The position numbers and the translations under genes are program-made. From Gnetum montanum (Eukaryota > Streptophyta > Gnetopsida > Gnetales > Gnetaceae), in contig MNCI01035086.1 of NCBI GenBank assembly GCA_015680685.1, forward strand, positions 491,566-555,565: 64,000 nucleotides of DNA. Direction: 5' to 3'. Below, piece after piece: positions 25,263 to 38,588 of the stretch. Within the stretch, counting starts at the first letter, position 1. Every line of letters starts with the position of its first letter. The notes under the pieces are model-generated. The model had not been told where the DNA came from. It saw only the letters and a program-made list of their open reading frames with translations, and ran no database searches.

Positions 25263-26147
25263 TGATGAGAGCGGTTACTCTAGTAGTTATTCTAATTATT
25301 AGAGTGGTTACTCTAGCGGTTCCTCTAGTGGTTATTCTAATTATTAGAGTGGTTGCTCTAATTATTAGAGTAGTTGCTCCCAAGCCTATAAATATAGTGC
25401 CTAGGGGCACAATTGGAGAGAAGTCTTTTAGCAATCAAGTAGCAAAAACTCTTGTAGTCTATTTGAAAGATAGAGTATTTTCCAAGTGCTCATAGCAGGA
25501 GGTCTAAGGGTGGATGAATCTTTATTCAAGCATTGTGTACTTGAGCACACCTTGTATACAGCAATAAAGACGAGCTCTTTGATTCATCCTTGCAGCACTT
25601 GAGATTTTTTTTCTTACACATTTCTTTTATTTTATTTTCTTATGCATTTATTTTATTTTATGCACTTTACATTTCTGTTATTAGCACAGCAATTCATTTT
25701 GATCAATTAAGAAAATCATTAAATTACACAAGCACGACCACTTCGAGCATGCATATAATGCTTGGTAACCTGGTAACAATTAGCGTTTGGTAATCCCAGC
25801 AATGTTGGACTAGTTTAGGATGTGTACGACAAGTGGGAATGGATGCTGGTGTTAGGATTAGTTAGAACTTAGTTAATGAGTAGTTAAGTTAAATTAGTCA
25901 CTTAGTTACCTCTCTCCTTCCCTACTAGCACAAGACATAAAAATATAAAAGCTATAAAAATCATATGTCTCAAGCTTACTTAACCATACAATCGTGACAT
26001 ACAGGTAAGTTTGGGAAGACATTGATCAACCAACCCATCCTTGTTCCACAAGGGCACATAAGCACTTAGTCCTTGGAATTCAACCAAATCATGTGTGAAA
26101 TGCTCGTATTCGTATGGTTGAGCATAGGGGTACCTCGCTGCTCATCA
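25263..26147 (+). repeat. 5' LTR of element C (885 bp)
   Basis: TG..CA ends. U3 begins with a tandem repeat containing the palindrome CTCTAATTATTAGAG (25263-25378), replacing the GATATC cluster of the other LTRs. A TATA box TATAAATATA is at 25387-25396 and a polyadenylation-type AATAAAG at 25563-25569. From there on the sequence follows the family (GATTAG..., CAAGCTTACTTAACCATACA, CTCATCA). Confidence 0.93.
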
Positions 26148-26167
26148 TTGGTGACATTGCCAGGGAC
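26148..26167 (+). promoter_or_regulatory. Primer binding site of element C (tRNA-Asp type)
   Basis: TTGGTGACATTGCCAGGGAC directly follows the LTR end and resembles the complement of the plant tRNA-Asp 3' end (TGGCGCCGTTGCCGGGGA) with a few changes. Confidence 0.82.
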
Positions 26168-26283
26168 TTAGTTGTTTGTATGCTAACTTGAACATAGGAA
26201 ATCATTCACATCGTTGGAATGAACCCTTAGTGTTGATTGAGAAAATAATAAACAAGAATACATTGCACACTAAATAGATAAGT

Positions 26284-28265
26284 ATGTCTCCTTCTTCATA
26301 CAAAAGTGCCTCACTGCCTAGGTCTGAAATAGGAAATCATCGGTGGCATAATACACATGAAGTTGATCTGCTAGCCCCTCAACAAGTTCGAGTGGTAGTA
26401 TATATTCATCCTGATGAGTATATACCAAACTTCACCTTTATCCTCCATCAAGATGAACAACTGCATTGGTGAGACTTAGAAGGTAACATAGTATTACCTC
26501 CCGATCGTTTAGTCACAAGCATGCTTCTTCGTGCTCTCACATGAATTGGCATGCCACACTTACATGTAGAATATGTTGTGCAAGACCATAACTTGAGAGA
26601 ATACCGTCCCATGGAGGCACAACATAAAAGGGACTTACAACAGGAAAGACATCATAAGTCTTTGATGCGTAACTGGTCCCAGGATGCCCCACATGTCTTA
26701 AGTGAAAATGAGGGTGGTGAACCTACCTCAAGAAGTCAACCACACAACAATGTTTCTTCCCTTAACTTTGGCCAAGGGGTTGTGTATTAGAACCTTCATT
26801 CCACTATTCATAACTTAGGTTCTAATACCCATGGGCACAAAGCATTCGAAAAAGGGACACAAGCTCATGATAAAGGTGGGCATTCTGATCATAATCGTGA
26901 TTAGGGCCAAGATTGCAGAAGAGAAGGTAGCAGACACCATCATGGTGATGGGTCTCCTTCTTCTTCACCTTCATCATCTCCTTCACCCTCTCCATCAACA
27001 TCCGAATGCAATCATAAAGAAAAAGACCATGGGGATAAAGGTAGGAAAAGTGGAAGTCATAGACAAAACAGCTAGGAAAGGGGACGAGGGCACTCTAGAG
27101 AGTCATGACATAGAAGGGAGAGTAGGGAACAACGTAGGCATTATAGACACCATGGACGAGATGATCATGATGAACCCCTCCTTGCTACTCGAAGTATGTT
27201 GGACATACCCGAGGCTATTAGAATTCCAACAAGGCATCAAAAAGATAGTAGGATCAAGAGATTAGATATGAACAACATCCCACGATTTGAAGGGGGATAC
27301 AATGTTGATCCTAATAATAATTTACAAGAATTCCATGATGCATGTGCCTTACAAAACATAGAGAATGAATGGAAAAAACTTAAGTTGTTCCTGTGGACAC
27401 TAGTTAAAGAAGCCTTAAGCTGGTACCGTTCCTTAGAACTGAAATCTATTCATAGATGGAGTACCATGTTAGAATTATTCGACGATAAGTACCAAACGTA
27501 CTCCCGAGTGTCCAACCTACGAAAGAAAATCCAAGGTTGGAAACAAGGAGGACATAAACCCTTGGATGCTGCCATGGGCTGATACTATGCACTATTACAT
27601 TGTTGTCCTGGCCATGGTTATTTGCAAAGGAATCAACTGCACCATCTTGTAGATGGCCTTAGGCATGAAATGAGAAGAACCCTTGGGACTTATGCCCAAG
27701 GAAGACTATCCAAGCCTAGGTCCCATCAAATCCAAAGACTATTGGACCAAGTTGCTAAGGAAGAAGGTGAGCTATGGAAGAGAGAAATACCAAAATAGTA
27801 TAACCAAGATCCTTCCCTCTGAAAGAGGGAAGTAAGATTTTGTAAGGATGATGAAGAGTCACCACTCGAAGACATGGTAAATAGGAAAAATTTACCTATC
27901 CAAAAGATGATATCAAAAGTTTTGGCAAAGGTAGAACAAATGTGGGATTTCCTAGACAATAGATTTCAAACTGTTCTTAAAATAGTAGAGGAGTCTAGAG
28001 AGCAAGGTAGTGATCGCAAAAAAAAGAAAAAAGAGAGAAGTTGAACATGCATGTAGCAAGGGTAAGGGCAAAGTTGCCATCATTGAAGAGGTTGTGGATT
28101 TGGAAACAGACAATGATAGTGGATGCAAGATATGTCAATATGACCATCCTAAGGGATGTTGCCCTGTTGTAGGAGTCTAGGATGTATGCACTCAACCCAC
28201 GATTGAAACACCCTAAAGGTTACCTTACCCTCAAGGTAACCCAAGACAGTTCCACCAACCCTTAA
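26284..28265 (+). pseudogene. Gag of element C (broken)
   Basis: The start chosen is the ATG at 26284 (MSPSSYKSASLP), matching the position used in A and D. Blocks in order: PDEYIPNFTFILHQDEQ; HVEYVVQDHNLREYRP at 26560; a Ser/His/Pro-rich linker near 26950; the capsid-like core MNNIPRFEGGYNVDPNNN to RVSNLRKKIQGWKQGG (27268-27545); GTYAQGRLSKP; a heptad-like stretch before 28020; and a zinc-knuckle-like CKICQYDHPKGCCP pattern at about 28115-28160. TAG/TGA codons interrupt it at several sites, including 27580, and a frame change near 28030 follows an A-run. Confidence 0.88.
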
Positions 28266-28339
28266 CGTATTATCCCAGTGGAACTCCACCACAATCGATT
28301 AAGCAATATCAATAGTGGCAATGCCCACAATCATGGGGA

Positions 28340-29380
28340 ATGCCACCACTAAGGCAACAACATCCTTACCAAAAACTTGACCCATATGGATATTACGTGC
28401 AGCAGCCAATCTCCCCACATGACTTTACTAGTCACGTCACTCCTCAACCTCACTACCAAGCCCACGAGTATTATGGGACTTCCTCTTCTAGAGACAATAT
28501 TCCACAAGCATATCATCCTTCTCATCCAACTGCATCTCTTCCACCAATAGCTCAACTACCACCTGCTCAAACAATGAAAGGTGAAATCCCTACCCAACCG
28601 CAACAACGTAATGCCACGAGGGCTATTAACTCTCAACCTAATGTTGGTTCTAACAACCACATGAAAAAAAGACCTTTCTTTAGAACCAACAGTCCAACCA
28701 AGCCCTTGCAATCACAAGTGGTTAATTCCTTGGATGCCTCAGTATCAATCAAAACTTTGGAGCCCCCTTCAACCCAATCACTGAACTCAACGCATACAGT
28801 CATGCTAACACATGCCATCACCAATTGGATCAAAGCTAGCCACCTTTCCAGGAAATTCTTTAATCCTAGGAGTCCTTTGATATACTTACAAATCGTTGAA
28901 AATGCATTGTTCAAGGCTCTTTTGGATTCAGGTTTTGGTGTCAACTTGATTTCTCAAGAAATGTACAAGGCCTAGAACCTGCCTCCATTGAAAAAGAACA
29001 ACATTCGTCTAGAGTTGGTCGACCAGTCCATCACTTTCCCATTGGAACTAGTGGAAGAAATTGTTACCAATGATTGTGGGTGGTTGTACCCAGCTAACTT
29101 CCTAGTGATTTAGGTAAACAATGGTAAGGGGTACTTCCCAATCATAATGGAAACAACATGGCTAAGCACCATTGATGCACACCTAGGAATCTATGATCTT
29201 TTCCTAGAAATATCAAATGAAAATATATTCGGAAAGATCGAGAAGAAGAAAGTTCCATGCACCACATACAGTGACATAGGGTGTAATTGCGTGCAAAGGT
29301 CATGGTTTGTGCAAAGTTTAGCATTGCCTGCATGCAATTAGTGTGCACAAGTGATTAACATACAAAGATGCCTATATGCA
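28340..29380 (+). pseudogene. Gag-pol linker and protease of element C
   Basis: An open stretch of 211 residues (28340-28975) starts with a Pro/Gln/Tyr/His-rich tail, passes NNHMKKRPFFRTNSPTKP and ends with the protease active site LLDSGFGVNLIS, Asp-Ser-Gly at 28925-28933. A TAG follows at 28975. Later pieces (LPPLKKNNIRLELVDQSI, then a flap-like region to about 29230) belong to the same domain. The active site triplet is intact, but the frame is not continuous with RT. Confidence 0.8.
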
Positions 29381-29429
29381 GCAACCACATGACAAGAAGA
29401 CACCAAGTGGCTGATAGCTGATCAAGAAA

Positions 29430-30773
29430 GTAGTTCACTCATATGCATGGAACCAACTAAGGGTTTTACTTGTGCTTACATTGATAGCATAAATGCATTA
29501 GAGTAAGTCCACCGCCAACTTCCAAGTCTTAACCCTAAAAATATCAACTGGGGAAAGTTGGAAATCCCTGAGAAATTTAAGTAGGAGCCCCTTGAGCTGA
29601 AACCATTGCCCACCGATATGGAATACACATTCCTTAAAAATGAAAAATTGGTAATTATCAATGCAAAGCTTGCTTTTCAATAGAAAGAAGAACTGCTAAA
29701 GGTAATAAATAAATGGTCGGAAGCCTTCACTTGGTCATATCCCAAATTAACTGGAATAGATCCCAGGATATGCTAACATAGAATTTACACTGACCCCTCC
29801 ATGAAGCCTCAAAGACAACCGCAGAGGCGATTGAACCTTAAGCTAAAGCAAGTAGTTAAGGAAGAAATCAAATAGCTTCTCAAGGCTAGGTTCATATACC
29901 CCATTGCTGATAGTGATTGGGTTAGCCCCTTAGTTATTGTGCCTAAAAATGAAGGAAAATGGAGGCTGTGCATAGATTTCAGGCTACTAAATATGGCAAC
30001 ATTCAAAGATCACTTTCCATTGCCATTTGTCAATCAAGTTTTAGACACCATTGTAGGGCATCGCTATTACAGTTTTCTGGATGGATATAGCAGATATAAC
30101 CAAATACAAATAGCCCTAGAAGACCAAGCCAAGACTACATTCACTAGTCCTTGGGGAACGTTTGCATACAAACAGATGTCGTTTGTTTTGTGCAATGCCC
30201 CTGCAACATTTCAACGACTAGTTCTAAGCATATTCCAATAGTAGATAGGGAATGGTGTCGAGGTCTTTATGGATGACTTCTCCACTTATGAAGAAAAATT
30301 TGATCAAGCCTTAGACTGATTAGAGTAACTGTTAAAAAGATGTGTAGAAACCAATTTGAAGCTCAACTAGCAGAAAAAGCCACTTGATGGTCCAAGAAGG
30401 CATAGTACTAGGGCATAAAATCTCACACACATGTATAGAGGTAGACCTCGAGAAAATCAAAATTATCCAAAGAATTACCCATCAACCGAAAACTGTCAAA
30501 GATATACGATCATTCCTTGGACATACTGGCTACTATAGGAGATTTATTAAGAACTTTTCAAAGGTTTCCAAACCACTGGTGAAATTAACGAAAAAGGACA
30601 TACCTTTTGAGTGGACCAGGGAATGCAAATTAGCTTTCCAAACTCTAAAATAGAAGCTAGTAGAAACACCCATTCTACAAGCTCCTAACTGGTCCAAACC
30701 ATTTCATATCATGACTGACACGTCTAACTATGCTTTAGGAGCCGTACTTACATAGTTAGATGACCAAAAGCAT
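29430..30773 (+). pseudogene. Reverse transcriptase and start of RNase H of element C
   Basis: A pre-RT linker at 29500-29860 (PLELKPLPTDMEYTF-like; QRRLNLKLKQVVKEE) is followed by VPKNEGKWRLCIDFRLLN, YYSFLDGYSRYNQ, TFTSPWGTFAYKQM and the catalytic FMDD at 30266-30277. Downstream are [31 protein letters not shown] and the start of RNase H (FHIMTDTSNYALGAVLT) with its first Asp intact. Stops include two adjacent TAG codons (30239-30244) where A has Gln, and a TAG at 30368-30370 where A has Trp. Confidence 0.9.
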
Positions 30774-30845
30774 NCGTGTCAGTCATGATATGAAATGGTT
30801 TGGACCAGTTAGGAGCTTGTAGAATGGGTGTTTCTACTAGCTTCT

Positions 30846-31408
30846 NNNNNNNNNNNNNNNNNNNNNNNNNNNNNNNNNNNNNNNNNNNNNNNNNNNNNNN
30901 NNNNNNNNNNNNNNNNNNNNNNNNNNNNNNNNNNNNNNNNNNNNNNNNNNNNNNNNNNNNNNNNNNNNNNNNNNNNNNNNNNNNNNNNNNNNNNNNNNNN
31001 NNNNNNNNNNNNNNNNNNNNNNNNNNNNNNNNNNNNNNNNNNNNNNNNNNNNNNNNNNNNNNNNNNNNNNNNNNNNNNNNNNNNNNNNNNNNNNNNNNNN
31101 NNNNNNNNNNNNNNNNNNNNNNNNNNNNNNNNNNNNNNNNNNNNNNNNNNNNNNNNNNNNNNNNNNNNNNNNNNNNNNNNNNNNNNNNNNNNNNNNNNNN
31201 NNNNNNNNNNNNNNNNNNNNNNNNNNNNNNNNNNNNNNNNNNNNNNNNNNNNNNNNNNNNNNNNNNNNNNNNNNNNNNNNNNNNNNNNNNNNNNNNNNNN
31301 NNNNNNNNNNNNNNNNNNNNNNNNNNNNNNNNNNNNNNNNNNNNNNNNNNNNNNNNNNNNNNNNNNNNNNNNNNNNNNNNNNNNNNNNNNNNNNNNNNNN
31401 NNNNNNNN
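30846..31408. other. Assembly gap (563 N) inside element C
   Basis: The run of N replaces most of RNase H and the zinc-binding start of integrase, judged from the flanking coding blocks. The 71 bases before it (30775-30845) are the exact reverse complement of 30652-30722, separated by a single N at 30774, so the left edge of the gap is itself suspect. Confidence 0.95.
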
Positions 31409-32330
31409 GTGAGCGTTGTCAACGTGATGGGGGAATGACTGCTAGAATGGAGGGTCCACAACAATGGATTCAACTGTTAAAACCCTTCAACATTTGGGGA
31501 ATTGATTTTATGGGGTCAATTATACCAATTTCTAATGAAAAAGCTTATATTATTGTTGTTTTTGATTACCTAACAAAAAGGGCAGAAGCAGCTACTATTA
31601 AGGATTGTACATCATTTGTAGCTACACAATTTGTTCAACAACAAATCATAAACAGGTTTGGTATGATGTGTGCACTTATTTCAGACAATGATACACACTT
31701 CACAGGTGCAACTTTTTAGAAATTAATGCAATGCTTAGGGGTTGAACACAAATTGACTACACCATACCACCCCCAAGTGAACGGTCAAGTGGAAGTCACC
31801 AACAAAGAGATTACAAAGATATTTACAAGAACCATTAGCAAGTTTTGGCGAGACTGGAGCACTAAACTGAATGATGCTCTTTGGGCATATCACTCCACAT
31901 GGAAACTCCCTACAAGCTACTCTCCCTATGAGTTAGTATATGGTAAATTACCAATGCTTCCCATTCAAACTAATCTCCGTACACTATCCACGGCATATGA
32001 CCTTAGCTTTGACCTTGATCTAGCATGGAAACAATGGTTAGTAACCCTTAACTTGCCAAATGAAAATCAATTAGCTACCCTATCATCTAATGAATTGCAC
32101 AAGTCCTTCAATAAATAACGTCATGACCTAAGAATTAGGACAGTTAAATATCAGCCATGAGATAAGGTTCTCTACTAGAATCACACACATGTGCCACAAC
32201 GTACTAAATTTCAAACGCTATGGGAAGGACCTTATATTATTTATGCAACTTTTCCTTCAAGGGCCATGACAATATACAAACCTGAGAGCCAAAATAAGAA
32301 ACTGTTGGTCAAGGTGTAACAAACCAAACC
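31409..32330 (+). pseudogene. Integrase of element C (broken)
   Basis: The sequence resumes inside the zinc-binding motif (ERCQRDGG). The core shows WGIDFMGS, FDYLTKRAEA, LISDNDTHFTGATF, then after a TAG TTPYHPQVNGQVEVTNKEI, so the three acidic catalytic positions are still encoded. Conserved DALWAYHSTWKLP and YGKLP follow. The C-terminal part (32120-32330) has VLY-stop-N where A reads VLYWNP (TGG to TAG at 32176-32178). Confidence 0.88.
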
Positions 32331-33030
32331 TTTTCATGAGCTTAGGACAGCCAGTACACATGCTAACTCTGTTAGTGGACAACCTTGCTCACTATTTTAG
32401 ATCTTCTCCTTCCAACTCAGTCATGGGGGAGATGGCTACCTATGCTAACCATTCTAGGCCCTTAATTCTTTTTAAATTTTTTTCTTACACATTTTTGTTT
32501 TACATATTTTTTTTCACACATTTTTGTTTTACACATTTTTCCAAATTTTCTTATTTTTGTTTTACACCATCGTTCATATTTTTACTATTTGTTTGATTGC
32601 TTGATTTACTTTTATTCATCATCTAATAAGTGCTCATGATAGTGGATTGAATTATATCATATTGATTGTTAATGTTTGATTTTTACCTTTGAATTATGAT
32701 GTTGATATTAAGATATGGTTCTTTTGGTAAAATAGGCAATGAGTCCACGACGTCCACTCATCCATACAACTCTATGGTCTCCTTTGGCTTCCCTCTTTTT
32801 CTAAGTAAAATTTTAATGAATTGGTGGCTAGGTACTTTTCAAACCAAGGAAAGAATCAAAGGATGAAAAGGGTGTGACTTCAAGGGGATTCGATGCATTG
32901 GTACTGGCCATTCTCTTGGGTGCTTGGATGCTTTTTCTTGGATTTTCTGCCATTCTGACATTGTTCAAATATTAGGAAGCTGAGTGAATAAAAATAATTC
33001 TTTGCATGGTGTGGTTCTCAAGCATTAACA

Positions 33031-33069
<39 letters not shown>

Positions 33070-34400
33070 AAGAGAAAAAGGTGAGAATTCAAAGCACACC
33101 CCTTAGACATAATAAAGCAATATGGGCTACAAGTGCTGGTTATGGCACTAGAAAGACATGTTACCCATGCCTGAAGGTTTCCTGTAACTAAGGCCCTTTC
33201 TCACTTCCTACTTCTCCATCTCACTCTCCTTGGGATGGTGGTCACTCTTTGTGGAAGCATTCTTGTTGCCTCAAGAGGATGGATTGGCCAAGTGTATTGA
33301 TGTGAGGTCACTGAATGTGGTTAGTTTGAGTCTAGATTTGGAATGAGTTCTACTCAATTATCTTAACCATGAAATACACAAAGGGCTTTACACAACCTTG
33401 TTCTTGGGATTCCATTCCATTCTCTCCTCTACATCTTTTTTCCCATTTTCCACCTCATTGCCAATTTTATCATTAGTCCATTCTGGGTTGATGCATTGTT
33501 TTTCCTTAGTGAATTCTTGTGGGTAAGTTTTTAACTGTTTCTTCCAAATGACATTCCTAGAGCCTACAAACTCTTTAGTTTGTGGGTTTGTCAAGGCATA
33601 AAGGGCATGAGCCTACTTTGGGGAGGACCCACTGGCATTCCTTTTTAGTGCAATTGTTAACTTCTTATCCTTAAACATTTCCTACAATTAATCATTTCTT
33701 ATCTCATCCCCATCCATGGCATCCATTTTGTTGGCGCTGTTGTTGTTATTTTTCCCATCTTTCTTGTTTCTCATATTTTTCCATCTTATAGCTACTAGAG
33801 GTTCGCTCTTAGTCGTGGGGCCCCTGGCATAAATTTTTCAATTTTTTCCATTTTACTAATTGCCTAACCCCTACACCTTGGGTAGTTTCTAATGATAAAT
33901 CTCCAAACCAGTTTTTTCCATAACTACAACTCAGCCAATGCACTTCATATTGAGGAAAGGTATCAACTGCATTGTGGATTATCTATCCTTGCTCATTTGT
34001 GACTGTGTTGTGTGTGCAAATGGCGATCATACAAACAATGGACTGGGCTTGGAGGAAGCATTCAGGATGGACCAAATCTAGAGCAGTTATGAAAGGAGCA
34101 AGTTTGGTGGCATGGCTATGGACAAACAATGGAAGACACAATCTCAGCATTGGCGACAACATGCTCCATCTTTTTTTTCTCTCCGCTTTTCTCTTCAAGC
34201 TGCCAAATAAAGGTTTAGATGTCATTTATGTATGAGTGTTCACCACAATGGTCATGAACACTAATGTTGTAATATGCTTATTGATCCATTCACTGGGCAC
34301 GTTGAGTCTGTCATCCTATTCCACCATCATTTATCAATTAGTCAATAATCTCATACCTTCCCAATATTTTGTAAGGAACTCGAGGATGAGTTTTCATTCA
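32331..34400 (+). other. 3' non-coding region of element C
   Basis: No long ORF with recognisable content is seen. It shares blocks with A (1-1080) and D (44000-45470), including CTACTTTGGGGAGGACC at about 33611-33627. A pure (GA)n run lies at 33032-33064 followed by degenerate GA. The last 100 bases before the LTR match the corresponding tail of element B. The coiled-coil second ORF of elements B and D is absent here. Confidence 0.7.
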
Positions 34401-34412
34401 GTTGTGGGTGTA
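34401..34412 (+). promoter_or_regulatory. Polypurine tract of element C
   Basis: GTTGTGGGTGTA lies directly before the LTR TG at 34413, in the same context (TTTTCATTCA before it) as in elements B and D. The tract carries two T interruptions. Confidence 0.72.
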
Positions 34413-35351
34413 TGATGAGGGCGGTTACTCTAGTAGTTATTCTAATTATTAGAGTGTTTACTCTAGCAATTACTCTAGTAGTTATTTTAATTATTAGAGT
34501 GGTTACTCTAGCGGTTACTTTAGCAGTTATTCTAATTATTAGAGTGATTGCTCTAATTATTAGAGTAGTTGCTCCCAAGCCTATAAATACAGTGCCCAAG
34601 CGCACAATTGAGGAAAAATATTTTAGCAATCAAGTAGTGAAACTCTTGTAGTTTGTTTGAAAGTTAGAGTATTTTCCAAGTGCCCACAGCAAGAGATCTA
34701 AGTGTGGATGGATCTTTATTCGAGCAGTGTGTACCTGAGCACACCTTGTGTACAGCAATAAAGACAAGCTCTTTGATTCATCCTTGTAGCACTTGAGATT
34801 TTTTTTCTTACACATTTCTTTTATTTTATTTTCTTATGCATTTATTTTATTTTATTTTATTTTATGCACTTTACATTTTTGTTATTAGCACAATAATTCA
34901 TTTTGATCAATTAAGGAAATTGTTAAATTACACAAGCACGACCACTTCAAGCATGAGTGTAATGCTTGGTAACCCAGTAACGATTAGTGTTTGGTAATCC
35001 CAGCAGTGTTGCACTAGTTCAGGATGTGTATGGCAAGTGGGAATGAATGCTGGTGTTAGGATTAGTTAGAAATTAGTTAATGAGTAGTTAAGTTAAACTA
35101 GTCACTTAGTTACCTCTCTCCTTCCCTACTAGCGTAGGACATAAAAGCATAAAAGCAATAAAAATCATATGCCTCAAGCTTACTTAACCATACAATCATA
35201 ACATATAGGTAAGATTGGGAAGACAATGATTAACCAACCCATCCTTGTTCCACAAGGGTGCATAAGCACTTAGTCCTTGGAATTTGACCAAATCGTGCAT
35301 GAAATGCTTGTATTCATATGGTTGAGTGTAGGGGTACCTCGCCACTCATCA
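34413..35351 (+). repeat. 3' LTR of element C (939 bp)
   Basis: It starts TGATGAGGGCGGTTACTC and ends CTCGCCACTCATCA. U3 carries one more 45-46-bp repeat unit than the 5' LTR (34413-34568). The TATA box is at 34582-34589 and AATAAAG at 34757-34763. An extra TTTTA unit run lies at about 34840-34865. These differences explain most of the 54-bp length excess over the 5' LTR. Confidence 0.93.
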
Positions 35352-35356
35352 ATTCT

Positions 35357-37250
35357 CATCAAGCCTAGAGAACTAGAGAACATTTCTTGCATATTTACTT
35401 TAAACATAGATTTTTTATTGAACATTTGAAAAATTTCAAAACTATCTTTGAAGACATACCTAATTATTATTTCTAAGAGCTCTATGGATAGTCAAATAAT
35501 ATTAGATCATAATTCTTCCATTCTCATAGGTACAAAAACCCTCACAAATTATGTTGGAAGGGATTACCTCATCTTCCTATAGTTGTCTGTCAAAGTAGCC
35601 TTGTAGTCCTAACTTTCTGAACTTTACCTTTGGATATTTAAAGTAATCAAGTAAGGATTTATTATTAACTTATCTATTAAAATTAGGAAATTCATATCTC
35701 TTGTAAAAATCATAAGGAGTTATTCCATCACATTCAATGCCTTTTATGAGCTTGTTTCTCATCCTCTTATTGTCATTTTTTGGATTATTTTAGATAAATC
35801 CATCAAATGTACCAAATTGCAGGCACTAATAAGCCATTTAAAAAAATTTGTGTTTCATATGATTTCTAGTCAATTGCTATTTTTTCAGAATTAAAACTTA
35901 CTTAGGATAATTTTGGGCTTATTTTCAAGCTACAAAACAATATAGTGACTTGTAATATTCTAATATGAAAAATCCATTAGGTGTATTAATATTACCAAAG
36001 TTAATTACTCATTATGCTTCATTTATTTATTGGGGATTTGTATCATTATTATGAGAATGATGGCACACAATGAAGAGATAGGAAGAACTTTTAATGATTA
36101 CTCCTTTTATTTATCATATTAGTAGAAATGTGGAAAGGTAGGAAGTGCAAATAATTGCATAAAATACAAACATTAAGTATTCCCCTTTCTTTCATATTAA
36201 TTTCCCCTTCCTTGTTGATTCCAATTGGATCTTTAGTTCCCTAGCCTTCATTTATTATTATTGCTTCTCCAATCTAAGACATCACAACAAATTTTGTTCA
36301 TCTAGTACTCCACCTTTACTTCATCAAGTTTTTCTTTAATTCGATCTTGTTCTCTTCTTATTTCTTGTATTAACACCATGATGCTAGTTGTTCTATCAAA
36401 TGTATCTTCAATTTTAGTTTGAAATCTTTTAATCATTAATTCTTTACTAAATGTTGTGCATGCTTGCTTCACTTTCTTCAAGACATCAAATAATTCCTGT
36501 AATGATCAAAAACATTGGTGGCTGGAATCACCAAGGGGTCAATAGGTGCATAGCCTAACCCCAAATCCACATGAGGGCTTGCTGGAAGTGGAGACGAGGT
36601 GCCCTAAATGGTCTTGTTGATCAAACAAAAGACTTTGTCAAGTGCAACCGAGGTGGTGGATGCAACTAAGAGTGGCATGGTTAGCCACAATGCAAACGCA
36701 AATAGTGCTTAGTGTTTAAACGATGTTTGTGGTGATGTAGAGCATAATCATGGGGCACGAGGGGGCAAGTGTAGTCAAGGGTTTTGGAAAAAACAAGGAT
36801 GCCAACACACAAAGACTATCACCCGAGCATAGTTGTAATGTGACCACACATTAAAAATGCAAAAAATGCAAAGAAAACATGAAAAATGTAGGAGAGCGAA
36901 GTAGAACACCACCTTAAATGGGGTTCAGCATACTTAACTCCAAAAGGGGTTAGAAGGTACATGGTGTACAATAAGCGTAGTGAAGAGTGTAGTCATAGTC
37001 TTGGTGGTGTTGGGCCATGAATTCTAGTGCTCATCGTGTTGTCCATGCCTACCGAGTTGGCCATCAGGGTGTACCATGGACTACGTGGAATGTTTTGTAA
37101 TTATCAAGAGGAATTGAACTTGAGATCTAGCAAAATCTCAATTCTAAAATTCAAAATTTTTGATTTAGGAATTAAACTTGCAACCTATGAATATACATAT
37201 TTTATTGATTTTTTATAGTGATCATGAAGAGAATTGAACTCATGACTCAT
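35357..37250 (-). other. Right flank of element C, unresolved AT-rich remnant
   Basis: On the minus strand 36500-36280 reads as a possible coiled coil (LMIKRFQTKIEDTFDRTTSI, IRREQDRIKEKLDEVKVEY), and 35780-35520 contains KALNVME- and DFYKRYEFPNF-like pieces in alternating frames. This looks like the other half of the unresolved element at 22451-25262. 36520-37020 is less AT-rich with no recognisable coding. At 37090-37240 a GAATTGAACT-type motif recurs about every 61-62 bases. Confidence 0.35.
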
Positions 37251-37254
37251 TGCT

Positions 37255-38588
<1,334 letters not shown>

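Larger units (their letters stand above)
25263..35351 (+). mobile_element. Element C: full-length Athila-type Ty3/gypsy retrotransposon
   Basis: It is bounded by LTRs at 25263-26147 and 34413-35351 and flanked by a perfect 5-bp duplication, ATTCT at 25258-25262 and at 35352-35356. Internal order is primer site, gag, protease, RT, a 563-N gap replacing RNase H and the start of integrase, integrase, a 2-kb non-coding 3' region, and polypurine tract. Coding frames have many stops and some frameshifts, and the two LTRs differ by many substitutions and a repeat-unit indel, so the insertion is not recent. Confidence 0.95.

Noticed and set aside
25249-25495. Ile/Val/Thr-rich ORFs at the start of the element C LTRs
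   Set aside because: They are translations of the U3 tandem repeat, mirrored in both strands and in both LTRs.
30748-31473. ORFs of about 200-240 residues consisting mostly of X
   Set aside because: They run through the 563-N assembly gap and carry no information.
37100-37245. GAATTGAACT-type motif recurring about every 61 bases as a tandem repeat or reverse SINE
   Set aside because: Only the short motif is shared; the sequence between copies does not align convincingly.
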